The notes beneath the pieces were generated by a model that did not search any database, was not told the DNA's origin, and saw only the letters and a program-made list of their open reading frames with translations. A DNA stretch of 64,000 nucleotides, taken from the NCBI GenBank assembly GCA_027886175.1, contig JAJNNQ010000002.1, positions 7,250,001 through 7,314,000 of the forward strand, given 5' to 3'. Position 1 is the stretch's first letter. Every line of letters starts with the position of its first letter. Below, piece by piece: positions 13,401 to 25,032 of the stretch. The position numbers and the translations under genes are program-made. This DNA is from Phylloscopus collybita (taxonomy: Eukaryota; Chordata; Aves; Passeriformes; Phylloscopidae).

Positions 13401-16400
13401 GCACTAAGCCCTCCTTGCTGCACTGAAAATGTTTCTCCACACTCACCTGAGAATCACACTGCTAACTCAGCACTAACCTCCTGTCACTGGATCCATCAGC
13501 ACTGTCCTCCCCAACTGCTTACAGCAGAGTAGCTCTCAAGTTTCAATAGAAACTTGGTTTTATGTCACCATATAGACATTTCTTTTTAAACCACACCTTA
13601 ATGCCACACTACATACAATCATCTGTCAATTCCATTCCTAATCACTTACTAAAAAGCACAGGTAGTCATACTGAAATAGGGCACTACTCACAAAAGAATA
13701 CCCTACACAAAACTACATTGATACCTTCAGTAAAAACAAAAATTTAAAAGAGTCTATATTCTGTAAATTCCATTTTTCCTTCAGAAACTACTGTGTGTCA
13801 GTATTGGAGGCAAGATAAAATGTTAAATCCAAATCATATTGCAAGTTGTTTCCAGCCAAAAAGTAGTGATTTATGCCATCATCCATCTCTACAATAACAG
13901 CTGACAAAAGGATGCTGCAAATACAGCAAATCTACGACAAGCTGTATTCCTCAGATCCCCAAGTTCTCTGCAAGGAGTTTTTCACTGGAGCTCAAATGAA
14001 GCTTTTCTAGGTTTTACTTGGGGGAGACAGTCAAGACACTGTGCAGAGAATGTACCCAACTGTGATGAATAAGGACTTCTGACATCCCCCACTTCACAAG
14101 AAACAATACCTTTCAATCTTAAAAGTTATTTCCTTAAACGCATTCCAAATTTGAGGGACAAAGTAGTTGTGGATCTGTTGCCATAATTAGACTGGGAAGC
14201 TACTTTAAACATAACTAGGGTACATTCTGACCTTACAGGAGAAATACACTCAGTCCATGTTTGACCAGGTGGATCAAAATTTAAGGAAATTACGAGGAGC
14301 CCAAGACTTGTCTATGGTTATAGCCCAACAGTCAACCAAAGCAATTCTTAATAATTTTTAATGTCTTTATGTGCATGTCCCCTCCACACCACCCAGTAAC
14401 TGAAAACACGACACATGGATTCCGTGCCACATCCCAGGGCTCCTTTTTAGCAGATGGCACATTAAGAAATCTTCAAACCTCGAGCGTATCATTCATTTAC
14501 ATCTCTTCCCACGGACTAAATACAACCTCTGGTAAGACAAGCAAAAAGAAACCTGTCTTCCCCTGAAGCCCTTAATCTTGATTCAAGAAAGGAAGTGCCT
14601 TCTGCTCCTGCTTAGATTACACACCAGACACGCCAGGAGAGGCTGCTTCTGGAGACCCACTGCACTACATTCTTACATCTCTTGTAATCAGCTCTTCCAC
14701 AGTGTCATACCTTTGGATCTCTCATCCAAAGTCATCCAAGGACGATCCACATCATACTTTTGGACCTGTACCACACAGCTCCCAGCTCCTGTGAGAACGG
14801 AGCTGGAGATTACCTGCACACTGCAGGCCTCTAAAGGGCCAGCATGGAAGGGTCCAGCAGTAAACACGAGCAGTAACAGCCTGAACTAGGTCAAATTACA
14901 CTGCAGTTATCCCACTGACAATTACTAAAGATCAGCTGACACTAATTTGTCCTTGTGGATGACCCTTAAAATTCTGGCACTGAAATTCACGCCTCAGATT
15001 GGGAAAGCATCATCTCCTGTTGCGAGTGTAAGAGCTGCACTTCCACGCTAAGAACGACTGTCCTCAAAATGCCTAAGATTCTCTTTTTTCCCCCCTCTCA
15101 CAAACAAGATTCAACCATCTTTTACAACTGCAATTTGTGTGCGTGCACATTAAAAGCTGCATTTTTATGTACAGGATTCCATTTATATAGCATGGAATTA
15201 CTCCCAGCTGTTGGGAGGGAGCTGTATTTTACACCAGGAAAAAAGCATACAGGTGCCTTGTCCAGTAACTGTTCATTACCTGTCAGGCAGTGTGCCCTGG
15301 TAGCAAACACCTTAAAGAGCATCCCTGGCTGTATTACCTGAAGCAAAGCCAATAATCATGGGAAGTAATTCTCTCTCTCCATTCACCCTGTCACATGCAG
15401 CTCCTGTTTTGAGCCACCAGTATAGGAGAGATGCTGGTAACTGCAGAAAGGATGATCAATAATGCTCAGGAGGCTGGACACTGGCCTGGTGCAGACAGGC
15501 TGAAGGACCTCAGCGTGTTCAGCCCGAGGACAACAAGGCTCCAGGAGGACTGACAGCAGCTTGCCAGTACCTGTGAGGAGGTCATTGAAAAGAGCTGAGC
15601 TCTTGACCATGGTGTCAATGTGAGGATGAGACTGGTGGTAAGAAGAAATCCCTCCATGAGGAGAGCAAAGCAGTGGAACCAGTTGCCCAGCAAGGCTGCA
15701 CAATCTCCATTCCTGGAGGTTTTTAAGCCCTAAGTAGCCTGATACCATAACTGAGCCTCCCCTGAGCAGGAGCCTGGAGTCCACTCAGCCTTATTTTCTA
15801 CCTCCCTGACTAAATAAGCACCATTACAAACTTAGTCACCTCATAATTTACACCCTTCTCCAGGTTACTTATGAGTATGTTTATTAAGCGTAAGCATAGG
15901 TCCCTGTAGGACTGTGTCAGGGACGTCCTCCCACTGTGAAAGAGCCAGACATCTTGCTGAACCACAACTTTTAACAGCAAGGAACCCCCACAGAACTCCT
16001 TCCCAGAGAGAAGTCCCACACCTTAGTAATCTTCTTTAACCTAACTTGTTTCCAAGCACAAAACACAGATTCAACACAGGTTCATTTCCACTTGAAAAGC
16101 ATCAAAGCAAGTGATTGTTTCCTCCAACTTCACTGCATACTAGCATGTAGAACAGGGATAAAATCTGTTTGCTCTGGAGGAGCAAAAGACAAGCAGCAAA
16201 TAGTGTTTTACCATGCCACATGTGAAATTAAAGAGTAGTTCCAAAGAGTAAGGGAAGAAAGGATGAAGCAGCTGTGTCAGTATTAAAATAAAGATACTGC
16301 TATTTCCTCCACAAGCATTTCTATGCAAATGATACACAAAACAAGGCTACAGACGTAACAAAGAACATCTCCACTTCTAGCTGTTACTTTACAGTATGTG

Positions 16401-19400
16401 TCCTTTTCCCTAAACAGAAAAAAACAGCACAGAGAGAAGACAGAGATCACTCTGGGTAATATCACCATGCAGACTATGCCTATTTACATGTCTAAGTGTT
16501 GAAAATGAAACAGTCAGTATTTTGCCTGTGGTTACTATCTACAGAAAATAATAGTGTTGCATTTCTTGATTTTAATTTCTGTAATAGAAAACAACAAACA
16601 CAGTATTATACTTCCATCTCTTATTGCTCTAATGCTGCTGAAGTATTTTAATGTGCATTAAAATACCACAAGGCAACTAAAAAGCTTCCTCCTACTGTCC
16701 CATTTGGCAACTGCTTTTGTTTACTCACAGAAAAGATGTCAGGAATAAACAGTAAGAAAATACAGGTAAAGACATGCAGGTCTGCTTGGTCTACTTCTAA
16801 TAACTCAATTATCCCACTGACATCTAAAAAGCAAACAAGGAGTTCCACCTGTTTTGGATGTGTCAACAAAGTAAGAGACCTAAAACCAACAAAGCACACT
16901 AAAGAAAACTGAAAGTTTTATCTGTGGTCTCAGTTTGACCTTGGCATTCATTGTATCATCTGCTCTGGAAATCTCATTTTTCTCAAATGAGACCTTAGCT
17001 CTGCTGTGTTCACTCTAAACCAGCCAGCCTTATACACTTGACATGGCACACTGAATTTAATATTATGAGAAAATATCAAGTATGTCCTAAAACTGTCTAT
17101 GACTACAGATTAATTTTGCTCATTAACACTGCCCTCCATGCCTATGATTCCCCCTCATATACAGTCTCTTCTCAGGGCTCCTCCCTAGCTTAAAACGTTT
17201 GCAAGCAGATGACCCACTTTTTTTGATTCCTAAGTCATGAAGAAATTATAAATGGTTCAGAGACAGGTGCTTAGACTTGCTCATCTAGAAAAAACATCCA
17301 GGATCCAACAAAGTCAGAAACACTCAAAACTATATTCTGTGTGCTACAAATTCTGGTGAAGATAAAAAACAGCTTCTACAGCCCTTCAGTCGAAAATGTT
17401 TTTCAGCATAGGTGCAATATTTAAAAAACATTCTCTAGAATTTACAGAATAACACCAATCTAGATCATTCTAACATTCTGTCCCTAAATGAGGCATTATT
17501 CAACATTGGAAAGTCAGGCTGTAATAATTGGTTATATTAAAACTCCAGAATCATACCATTAAAAATTCATTTCTGAAAAAATAATCTCAAAAGTCTCATT
17601 AATACAGACTTGGTAAACTATTTATTTAAGACAGCTTTTGGACTAATAATTTTCAGGGCAAGAAGCAGAAGATCTTAGTAGACAGAGCTAATAAACTTTC
17701 TCATCCTAACACAAAAATACACTTCCTTCTCTTTTCACACATATATCCTGGAGCATTTTTAAGTGGCACCCCCCCCCCCCCCCCCAAAACCACAAAAACT
17801 TAAACTGCAATAGCTGTATGTTTTCATAATTCCCACCAATTATGCAGACTCTTTACTGGGTATGTTAACAGTCTGAAACTCGGCAAATATTTTAGATTTG
17901 TTCCTATTGTCAAATTCAACTAAAATTCATCAGAATCATTTTTTCCCAAAAATACATTAAAAAAAAGAAATTACATATAGATAATGGAAAAATGGATAAT
18001 CAAGGCCTAAACAGGAACTTAAAATCAACAGTAAAACTGAAGCACCATGTTTTGGTGACAATTGTGAAGTCTATCCTGGAAACCACAGAAGAAGGTAAAG
18101 GGGGAAATATCAAACACATACACTGTTCTATCCTCTGTACACTAACCCAGCCAAACATAGACTTCAACAACATCAATACACATACTGCCTGCTATAGGAG
18201 CACACATGATTTGGAAAGAGAGAAACTGAAACATAGTTCTGTAGAGTATTTTCCAGTTAATCTAAATTTTCAAAACTTATCCAAGTGTTCAAATATTAAT
18301 AGTACAAAGCACAGGGCTCTTTCTTGAAATCATGTTGATGGTAGCTAGAAACAACTTTTAACATATCCAGCTAATCAAAAAACTAGAAACCTCTGTGTGG
18401 GGAGCAACACTGTTATACAGGAATATTCAACACCCAGCTGCTAAAAACGGCAGCATGAGTTTTAAACCCATCTTTCTGAGGGTCAATTGGGTCCCAAAGA
18501 GCACAGGTCAGAGCTGCTGAAAGTGTGAAGCAATCTCACCTGTCACATGAATGCCTAATCAGGGGGTTGGGGCAGCAGCTTGTTCCAGGTCACCTCTACC
18601 TGGCTCTATGCTCATCCTCCAGAGTGATGCAACAACCAAGGCTGTCTGTCATTAGATGCAAAAACACAAACTCCAGTCACAACTTTCTAAGTCTCTCCTC
18701 TTCCTATGTTAGAAGTTGTATAAATTCCCCAACAGGATTGTTCCTAAGAAGGCAGTGCCCCGAGTCAGGTGACAGCACAGGGGTACGTGAGAGAGCCAGG
18801 TTTTCAAGGTAAGGGGGAGAGCATGGGAGTAGAGACTGATGCAGAAGTTAAGACTTTCTTAACAAAAGTCATCACTGCCCTCCCAAATGAGGATAAATAG
18901 CAAGTTAAATAGGAAAGGTGAAAGTCAGGAAAGGAGAAAGCACTTCAGTTTAGAAGAAAGAAAAGAAAAAAACACTTCCATAATCTTCAAATACAAGCAG
19001 TAAACTTATACTGAATAGAATGCTTTCTTTAGTCTTCCTTAAGCCAAAATTCCATCTATGTTTACAGAACTGAGCTCCAAATTTCTTATCATAATGTCAC
19101 TGATAACAGATTATCTCTGTGCTCTGACTTTACCACCTTAAAGTACCTTTAAGGTGGTGACTTTACCACTTTCTCTCCTCTGCTACTCTGGTCACCTGTT
19201 CGCCCACTCTCAACCCTCTTTAACCACTCTGAAAACACCTATTTGCAGAGGATCTTGTGCCAATAAACTCAGGAACACTCAGTAACCTCCTCACAGAAAA
19301 GAATGAATCTCCCAGTTACACCCCACCATCTTCAGTCCCTCTCCTTCATGCCCAGCCACTTAAACAAAACCCAAGACAGACTGCTTGGTTTTGGTAACAT

Positions 19401-22400
19401 CATGAAAAGCTGGTTTTGTTTGCTGTCAGTTTTTCTACTTTTCATTAGATTTTCTCAAGTCTAATTACATCTTATCACAAAAATTTCTTAAACATATGCC
19501 TGTACCCTCCATGAAGTGTGTTGCCCTTCTGGTCAACTGCTCCTGCAAAGAAACACACCAGGAACTCAGAAGGAATTATTCTGAACTGTAAGTAAGTGCA
19601 AATTTTTACACTTCAGCCTTTCATGCTTATTTTACGTAAACAGGAATAGTGGGACTCTCCAAAAGCTGTTTCTATTTGGGGAGTAAGTATCTCTCTCCAC
19701 TTGTCTATGCCAAGTATTTTGAGATGCCTATTGATTCCAGATGGATCCACAGTGCTGATCCCCAGGACCAACAGCCAGAAGATGATTCATCACTTCTCAA
19801 AGTTCAGTACAGGACCCATGTTTACAAGTAAAGCTATACTTTAAACATGACAGAATTATGCCAACATTTTACATATTTAATTATGTTAAGTGTGCACCAA
19901 TCTTTCAGCTTTATGCCTCACATCACTGCTACAAATACTCCTTTTTTTCAGTCACAAATCTTTCCCAAAATATTTAAGGGAAAAAGGAAAAAAACAAGCA
20001 ATACTGAGAAATCTAGGCAAAGTTTTTTTCTGAAACACAAGAAGCCATTTAAGATACAAAGCAGTTCTCAAGTTTTCAGTGTACAGGTAAAAAAAAATGA
20101 AAGGCTTTTTTTTTTAATAAAATACAAATTTGCATAACCATTCAAACAATAACGTTTCAGTATTTGTAATAAGTTTGTTCTTACAAATCACCCACGCTTC
20201 TAATCAGCACTTTCTTCCTGGTCCATTATCAGAATATCACCACTGCTGGCAGAAAAAAGGCTCTGTGAAAATCTCAGTTTTTTAAGGATGCACATCTGGT
20301 CACAAACAAGAGCCCACTACCAACAGAAGTCAGGTGCTCAAACCAGCCCCCTCATTTTACAGCCATACGGAGGACAAATGCCAGCAGTAGCTACGCTGAA
20401 CTAGTAGAGGAAATAAAGAAACTAAGTTTCTCAGAATATTTAGCATCTGAAGCCTGCACTCCTGAAAATATTTAATGCTTCAAATGGAAACATATCACAT
20501 TTAATATAACACTCCATATTATACCAGTTTCAATATCTGCCTGAACTTGCATGGAACACTTAAAAGTTATAATAACACTTTTGTTTTTGAACTTATTCTA
20601 CCAGGACTGAGTTTTTTCATTACATATTTAATATAATAAACTTATTTCCAAATATACTATGTTTATTCTTAAGCTTCCTAACTTGGTGCTAATAATAGAA
20701 CCTAGTAGTTCTGTTGTGTTCTTCCACAGTTTTCCCCACACTACAAATGCAAGCACAGTGTAATTATTTTGCCAAGGAACCCTCACAAACAGGTGTACAT
20801 GTATATTTTTACATACTCAAAATCCTACATTTTTAAGCAGAAAAAGAACAAAAAAAAAAGCTTATATTTTTAAAAATACAAGCAAATACTGCAGAATAGA
20901 AGACTCAAATTGAAAAAAAAAAAAAAAAAAAAGGAAGTGAATATTCTAAAAAGTAAACCCAGGGGACCACAAAGAGGCTCAACCATTGCACTTGCTCCAT
21001 TTACATTTGAAATAAACAGTTCACAACAATACCAGCAGAACATGAAACACTTTATAAACAGGCATAATAACAGGGCCCAAGGGAAAAGCAGTTCCCTAGA
21101 AGTTCAAATATTTTCCACGGATGTGCAACATCTTAGCAAACTATAAGTGAATGTAAAGGACCAAGAAGGGTAAACTAACAGAATATTATCCTGCCTTTAC
21201 AACTGTTTCATACAAATAACTGACCAAATACAGAACACAAACCCTTTTCCGTACTTTGCAATTAAAGCTGCTTTTCAGAAAGATGCCCCTTTTAACCAGA
21301 CATGAGGATGACTCTGGCTTTGTTGAAGTCAAGGATCTCACTGACTCCAAGAAAACTCCCAGCTCTGCCCCATCTCTTACACTGGGTCACCAGTTCACAG
21401 TCTCCACATTTACTTCATTACATCTGAATTTTAAAGCTTAGACTCAATCTGAGCCTTTCAGATGTTTTCAGGTGTTTTCAACAAGTGTTCAAAAGAGTTT
21501 GTTTGAAGAGCCATGCCTGACTAGAGAGTTAACCACCTTCTAGTAGCACAGATCATCCTCATGAAGCAACAAAATCCAAGGCAGATTATTTCGTTGCAAA
21601 CAGGCACCCTCTTGAAAAACAGGTGCCATAGAGACACTCCAAATGAGGTCAAGAGCAAACAGGCCTGAGTTAAATTAAGCATTAAACTACTGAGTCACCT
21701 CAAAAGCAGATGAAGGATGTATTTTTTTAAAAAGTAATCTTTACCACCCTTGCTCAATCTCTAAACATGTGTCAGAAATATTTGTTTTCTGAAGGTGGAA
21801 TAAGAAGAAGCAGAAAGAGACAGGCACCACCAGCTAAAGGATAACCAGCCTTGAATTTTTTCATGTTACACAACTTTATGGAAAACTTTGTAGCTTGCCA
21901 GTTCAGAGAATACATGAAACAGAAATAAAGAAGCTAAACTCAGTGTGCCCTAAAGATTCCATCAGAAAGCACAACAGAGGAATTCTGTATGTATTCAAGG
22001 AAAATTTGTAAGAAAAAAGTGAAAAGGATTTTCTTTTCAACTACATCAGCTTACTTTGATTTCTCTCATGAATTTATCATTTTAGCTTCCAGTAAAGACT
22101 GTGCCACACAAATAGCTCTTCAAAGTCACTTCTAACAGACAACATAAATTTCTCTTGCTCCTAACAGGCACAGAGAGGTGTCATCCACTGTAATATTCCA
22201 CAACAAATTGGAATGGAGTGGCTTGGGTTGGAAGGGACCTTAAATATCATCTGCTTCCAACCCCCAGCCATGAGCAGGGACACCTTCCACTAGACCAGGT
22301 ACCACAAAGCCCCATCCAAACTGGCCTGGAACACTTCCAGGGATGGGGCATCCATAGCTGCTCTGGGCAGCCTGTGCCAGGGCCTCACCACCCTCACAGT

Positions 22401-25032
22401 AGAGAATTTCTTCCCAATACCTAATCTAAACCTACCTATCCCCATTTAAAGCCACCACATCTTGTAATGTCAAATGCTTCTTTTCACTGCTCTGCTGCCC
22501 CCAGCCCACCTGCAGCTAGAATGAAGGTTTATGCATGTGTCAGAGTGGAATATGTTCCCTGCTCCAGCTGAGGGGCTGATGATTACACCCACTACCCACA
22601 CAACAACTGCCTATTTGCATATTTTAAGAAATTCTATTCACCATATAACTTCATGAGCAGCAAGGGCAGGAATGGTAAGGAGAGATGTTAACATAATTGC
22701 ACATGTAAGCAACATACCCTGTGTGCTCCAGCATGCTCAGACTAACCACAAATACACTCATATTTGCAATATTCTCCTGCAGCCATGTGGGAGCCACAGG
22801 AGGCTACACACTCAGCTGGGGGTGGCAGCACTTTATGCACTCATAAAATCTTGTGGTGTTCCAATAAAAATTAAAGACAAGATCACAACTCTACCAGTGT
22901 ATAATTTAAAAGGCAACATTGTTATTATTATTCCCACTGATTAAACAACAACAAAGGTGGCCTGTGATCAACATTAAGATCAAAGTCAAGTTTCAAGAGA
23001 AAGAATATTCTGAGTTCACTTTGTCCAAACAAAACAACACTGCACCTCTAAAATATGAGTTACTGATGTCTTGTGTGATTTCTCACATGACTACACCAGT
23101 AGGATGATTTACCAATTGCTCTGGAGGGGCTGAAAAAGTTCCTTTAACCTTGGAGGAGTACCTGCAGTACAGATGAACTAGTTCTTTAAGAATTCTACAG
23201 ATTTCACTATTTCTAATGGTACTCAGAGAGGCTGCACATAGCCACTCCTTCAGACTCAAAAATCTGAATGAAACCACAATATGGAGCACCTGATTTACCA
23301 GGGCAAGATTCTGGTGAAAGTAAGTAGGAGATAATTTGCACAGATGAAATACAAATGGAAAAACAGACATGAGAGAAAAGAAAGATTTGTACCTACATTC
23401 ATGTATGTACAAAGGTGGTTAAGATAATACTTAGAGCCTTCTTTACAAAGAAGTATTTTATTTTTTGTACCCCTCTGCTAGTCATGGCTTCCAGGACATA
23501 CACTACATCCATGCCCAAAGAAGCAACATTCCAAAAAAATCCCAAAAAGGACCCGTTTTCCTCATGCAAGCTTGTTTTGCACTCTTCAGAAAAAAACACC
23601 CCAGAAATAATATTTCACAAGAAAGGTCTTAACATGGATTCATATACTACAGAAGGGTAATTCACACATTCCAAGCAAGTCTGCTATCAAGTGCCCTAGC
23701 CAGAGCACTACATAAATCAGTTAAGCACAGTATTTTACAGTCTCCCAACAAGGCTGAAAAACACTTAAAGCTAAATTATGAAATCTTGTTTTAATGCAAG
23801 AAATCCATTTTTTTTCATCTAGACAACAGGGACAGCAAAGAAAACAGGATTCCCTTGCTGAGCCTGAACAGCACGTTCACAGGACACAGCACCGCGTGTC
23901 TCCCTTGTGCAGCCTGCACTTCCTTCCTGGAATTGAAGCGGGAGAGACATGAGCTCCATCAAAACACCTCCGTCAGCTTTGAATAGTCCTGAAAACAATT
24001 ACAAGGCTGTCAGAGAGGAAACTGAAACTGTTCTGTCTGCACGTAAGGTGTAGTGCTGCACCTCCCTACGGAGGGCTGAGAGAGATGGGACAGCACAGGC
24101 ACTGCCGTGTGCCCCACTGGGAGAGCACGGGGCCTGAGGGGCCAGGGAAAACACGAAAGTTACAGCCCAGCAAGGCAGGAGAATCCCAGTTTGACAAGCA
24201 ATACCATGAAATCCCACGCACATGATGGGAACAAGGCTGCACCTGGGGGCTGAGGTGTTCACAGAATGCCAGAATGGGTCACAGTTGGAAGGGACCACAG
24301 TGGGTCATCTGGTCCAATCGCCCTGATCAAACAGGGTCATGCCAAAGCACACAGGACAGGACTGCATCCAGACTCTGGGTTCTTGCATCTTGCTTCTCTA
24401 GGCAACCTGTTCCAATGCACGGTCACCTGCACAGTAAAGAAGTTCTTCCTCATGTTCAAGTGGAGCTTCCTGCGCATCAGTTTCTGCCCATTGCCTCATC
24501 CCCTGGTGGTTGGCACCACCGAGAAGAGCCTGCTCCATCCTCTTGGCACCTCCCCTTTAGATACTTGTACACATAAAGGATGTCCGCTCGCAGTCATCTC
24601 TTATCGAAGGTGAGCACTGCTCATGAGGTTGCTGCACCGGTACCTGTTCCGAGAGCACACCGATGTCCTGCATACATACACAGCATCTCCATCTTTCGCT
24701 GAAGGCATAAGGAGATGAGAACCCTCCAGGGGGTCAGCGCTAGGATCCTCCAGCTCTCGCGGCACCTCAGAGAAGGTGCACTCACCTCTCTGCCCACCTG
24801 GGACAGGCCCCCGAGTCCCTCCGGACGCTGGAGAGAGGGGCAGGCAAGGACAGCGGGAGAGAGCGCGACAACCCGCCGGTGCCCGGCGACAGGGCTGGGG
24901 CACAGAGCTGTGACGGGGCACAGGGCAATGACAGGTCAGGGAGGGTCCGCGGGGCACGGCGGCACCTACCGTGTACTCCCGCACTTGGCTGTGGAAGTTC
25001 TGCTCCCGGATCGTCACCTCGTCCGCTTCCAT
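1310..25032 (-). CDS. LMBR1: LMBR1, limb region 1 protein (5' part: coding exons 1-5, residues 1-140)
   Basis: Multipass membrane protein of the LMBR1/lipocalin-receptor-like family; its molecular role is poorly defined. Five coding exons read on the minus strand: 25032-24970, 10636-10564, 8410-8371, 6483-6344 and 1413-1310. All junctions are GT/AG and the phases (0,1,2,1,0) join into one frame of 140 codons closely matching the known vertebrate protein. It starts MEADEVTIREQ and has three hydrophobic segments, at about residues 22-42, 60-82 and 107-131. An acidic loop (DEQEDEDA) lies between the first two. The family protein is about 490 residues, so roughly 70 percent lies beyond the left edge. 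The start is the first in-frame ATG, with A at -3 and G at +4. In tetrapods intron 5 of this gene holds the limb SHH enhancer ZRS. Identification is from sequence recall, not a search. Confidence 0.97.
2170..2600 (+). mobile_element. CR1 LINE fragment, 3' end, plus orientation
   Basis: The 2500-2597 part matches the CR1 terminal consensus: 'ccttgagcag', 'ctgcttggagcagg', then 'ccaacctcaaccattctgtg'. Upstream, 2240-2345 matches the preceding CR1 segment (AATGTATATAAATA, then the cagtggt..gagacaatgagcatga stretch), interrupted near 2360-2410 by an A-rich patch. It is diverged and 5' truncated; the left limit is uncertain by about 100 bp. Confidence 0.8.
4675..4865. other. intragenic CpG island in LMBR1 intron 4
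   Basis: About 190 bp of very GC-rich, CpG-dense DNA in otherwise AT-rich intron. It includes short inverted repeats: 4696-4703 with 4107-style pairing at 4707-4714 around a 3-nt loop, and a CGCCCC/GGGGCG pair near 4760-4776. No LMBR1 exon fits here, and no repeat family or protein domain is recognised on either strand. It could be an orphan CpG island (intragenic promoter or enhancer) or an insertion. Confidence 0.7.
5375..5560 (-). mobile_element. old CR1 LINE remnant, minus orientation
   Basis: Shows the usual reverse-strand CR1 order: a 'gctgctcagggc' phrase, a 'cttcaagatcttccaggg' phrase, then a 'caaccatccctgctgtgaagaatt' phrase. It is strongly diverged and lacks a clear terminal octamer repeat. 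Confidence 0.55.
6344..6483 (-). CDS. LMBR1: LMBR1 coding exon 4 (second transmembrane segment)
   Basis: 140 nt; acceptor ATTTCAG, donor GTTAGT. It encodes residues 59-106, opening with the hydrophobic stretch LFLSTFTLAVSAGAVLLLPF (membrane segment 2) and continuing to NGSLIHG. It carries the NGS sequon, a possible glycosylation site if luminal or extracellular. Confidence 0.96.
6739..6762. repeat. tandem 8-mer (GTAATACT) x3
   Basis: Three exact adjacent copies of GTAATACT inside LMBR1 intron 3. Confidence 0.95.
7323..7352. repeat. tandem 15-mer x2
   Basis: Two exact adjacent copies of CATTTTTCATTCATA in LMBR1 intron 3, apparently a recent local duplication. Confidence 0.95.
8371..8410 (-). 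CDS. LMBR1: LMBR1 coding exon 3 (acidic loop)
   Basis: A 40-nt micro-exon encoding DEQEDEDAIVNRI and two bases of the next Ser codon. The acceptor ends TTTTCAG and the donor is GTATGT. Size, phase and sequence match the conserved vertebrate exon, which links membrane segments 1 and 2. Confidence 0.95.
8411..10563 (-). other. LMBR1 intron 2
   Basis: 2.15 kb of AT-rich sequence between two well-defined exons. I see no repeat family, RNA gene or conserved motif in it. Confidence 0.85.
10564..10636 (-). CDS. LMBR1: LMBR1 coding exon 2 (first transmembrane segment)
   Basis: 73 nt. The acceptor is a long T tract ending CCAG and the donor is GTAAGC. It encodes ICFLLFAVLYIVSYFIIT plus a basic RYKRKA tail, i.e. 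transmembrane segment 1 and its positive flank. The last base begins the Asp codon completed by exon 3. Where I recall Ser in the mammalian protein (KRKSDEQ), Ala is found here (KRKADEQ). Confidence 0.96.
10811..10872. repeat. long near-perfect inverted repeat (hairpin)
   Basis: Arm 10819-10841 is the exact reverse complement of 10845-10867 (23 bp) with a 3-nt loop CAT. Pairing resumes for 5 bp (10811-10815 with 10868-10872) past a 3-nt bulge. It lies in LMBR1 intron 1, 175 bp upstream of exon 2. It is not recognised as a known transposon. Confidence 0.95.
15425..15745 (+). mobile_element. degenerate CR1 LINE fragment, plus orientation
   Basis: Contains CR1 3'-region phrases in order: 'tcaggaggctggacactg', 'gcagcttgccag', 'gtggtaagaagaaatccct', 'ggaaccagttgcccag' and 'ctccattcctggaggttttt'. 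The final CR1 tail is missing. Old and diverged. Confidence 0.6.
17769..17785. repeat. C homopolymer (17 nt)
   Basis: Run of 17 C bases followed by A-rich sequence in LMBR1 intron 1. Homopolymer length may be inaccurate in the assembly. Confidence 0.9.
19126..19170. repeat. 12-bp hairpin flanked by direct repeats
   Basis: ACCACCTTAAAG (19132-19143) pairs perfectly with 19147-19158 around loop TAC. The phrase TGACTTTACCAC occurs on both sides (from 19126 and again from about 19158), so the structure combines an inverted and a direct repeat. Confidence 0.9.
20913..20932. repeat. A homopolymer (20 nt)
   Basis: Run of 20 A bases in LMBR1 intron 1. No retrocopy body is recognisable upstream of it. 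Confidence 0.9.
22205..22460 (-). mobile_element. CR1 LINE 3' end, minus orientation
   Basis: Begins with the reverse-complemented CR1 tail 'cttgggttggaagggacctt', then 'aacccccagccatgagcagg', 'gggcagcctgtgccaggg' and 'aatttcttcccaat', the standard CR1 order. 5' truncated; lies in LMBR1 intron 1. Confidence 0.92.
24259..24605 (-). mobile_element. CR1 LINE 3' end, minus orientation, next to LMBR1 exon 1
   Basis: Starts at the CR1 tail (ttcacagaatgccagaatgg, then 'gttggaagggaccacag'), followed by 'ggcaacctgttcc', 'aagaagttcttcctcatgtt' and 'accgagaagagcctg' motifs. It ends about 365 bp downstream of the LMBR1 exon 1 donor in transcript direction. Confidence 0.92.

Larger units (their letters stand above)
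10637..24969 (-). other. LMBR1 intron 1
   Basis: 14.3 kb. It contains two near-perfect hairpins (10811-10872 and 19132-19158), a degenerate CR1 (about 15425-15745, plus), two minus-oriented CR1 pieces (about 22205-22460 and 24259-24605), a 17-nt C run and a 20-nt A run. Numerous 60-110 codon open frames have no recognisable domains and look like chance. Nothing else is supported. Confidence 0.85.
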
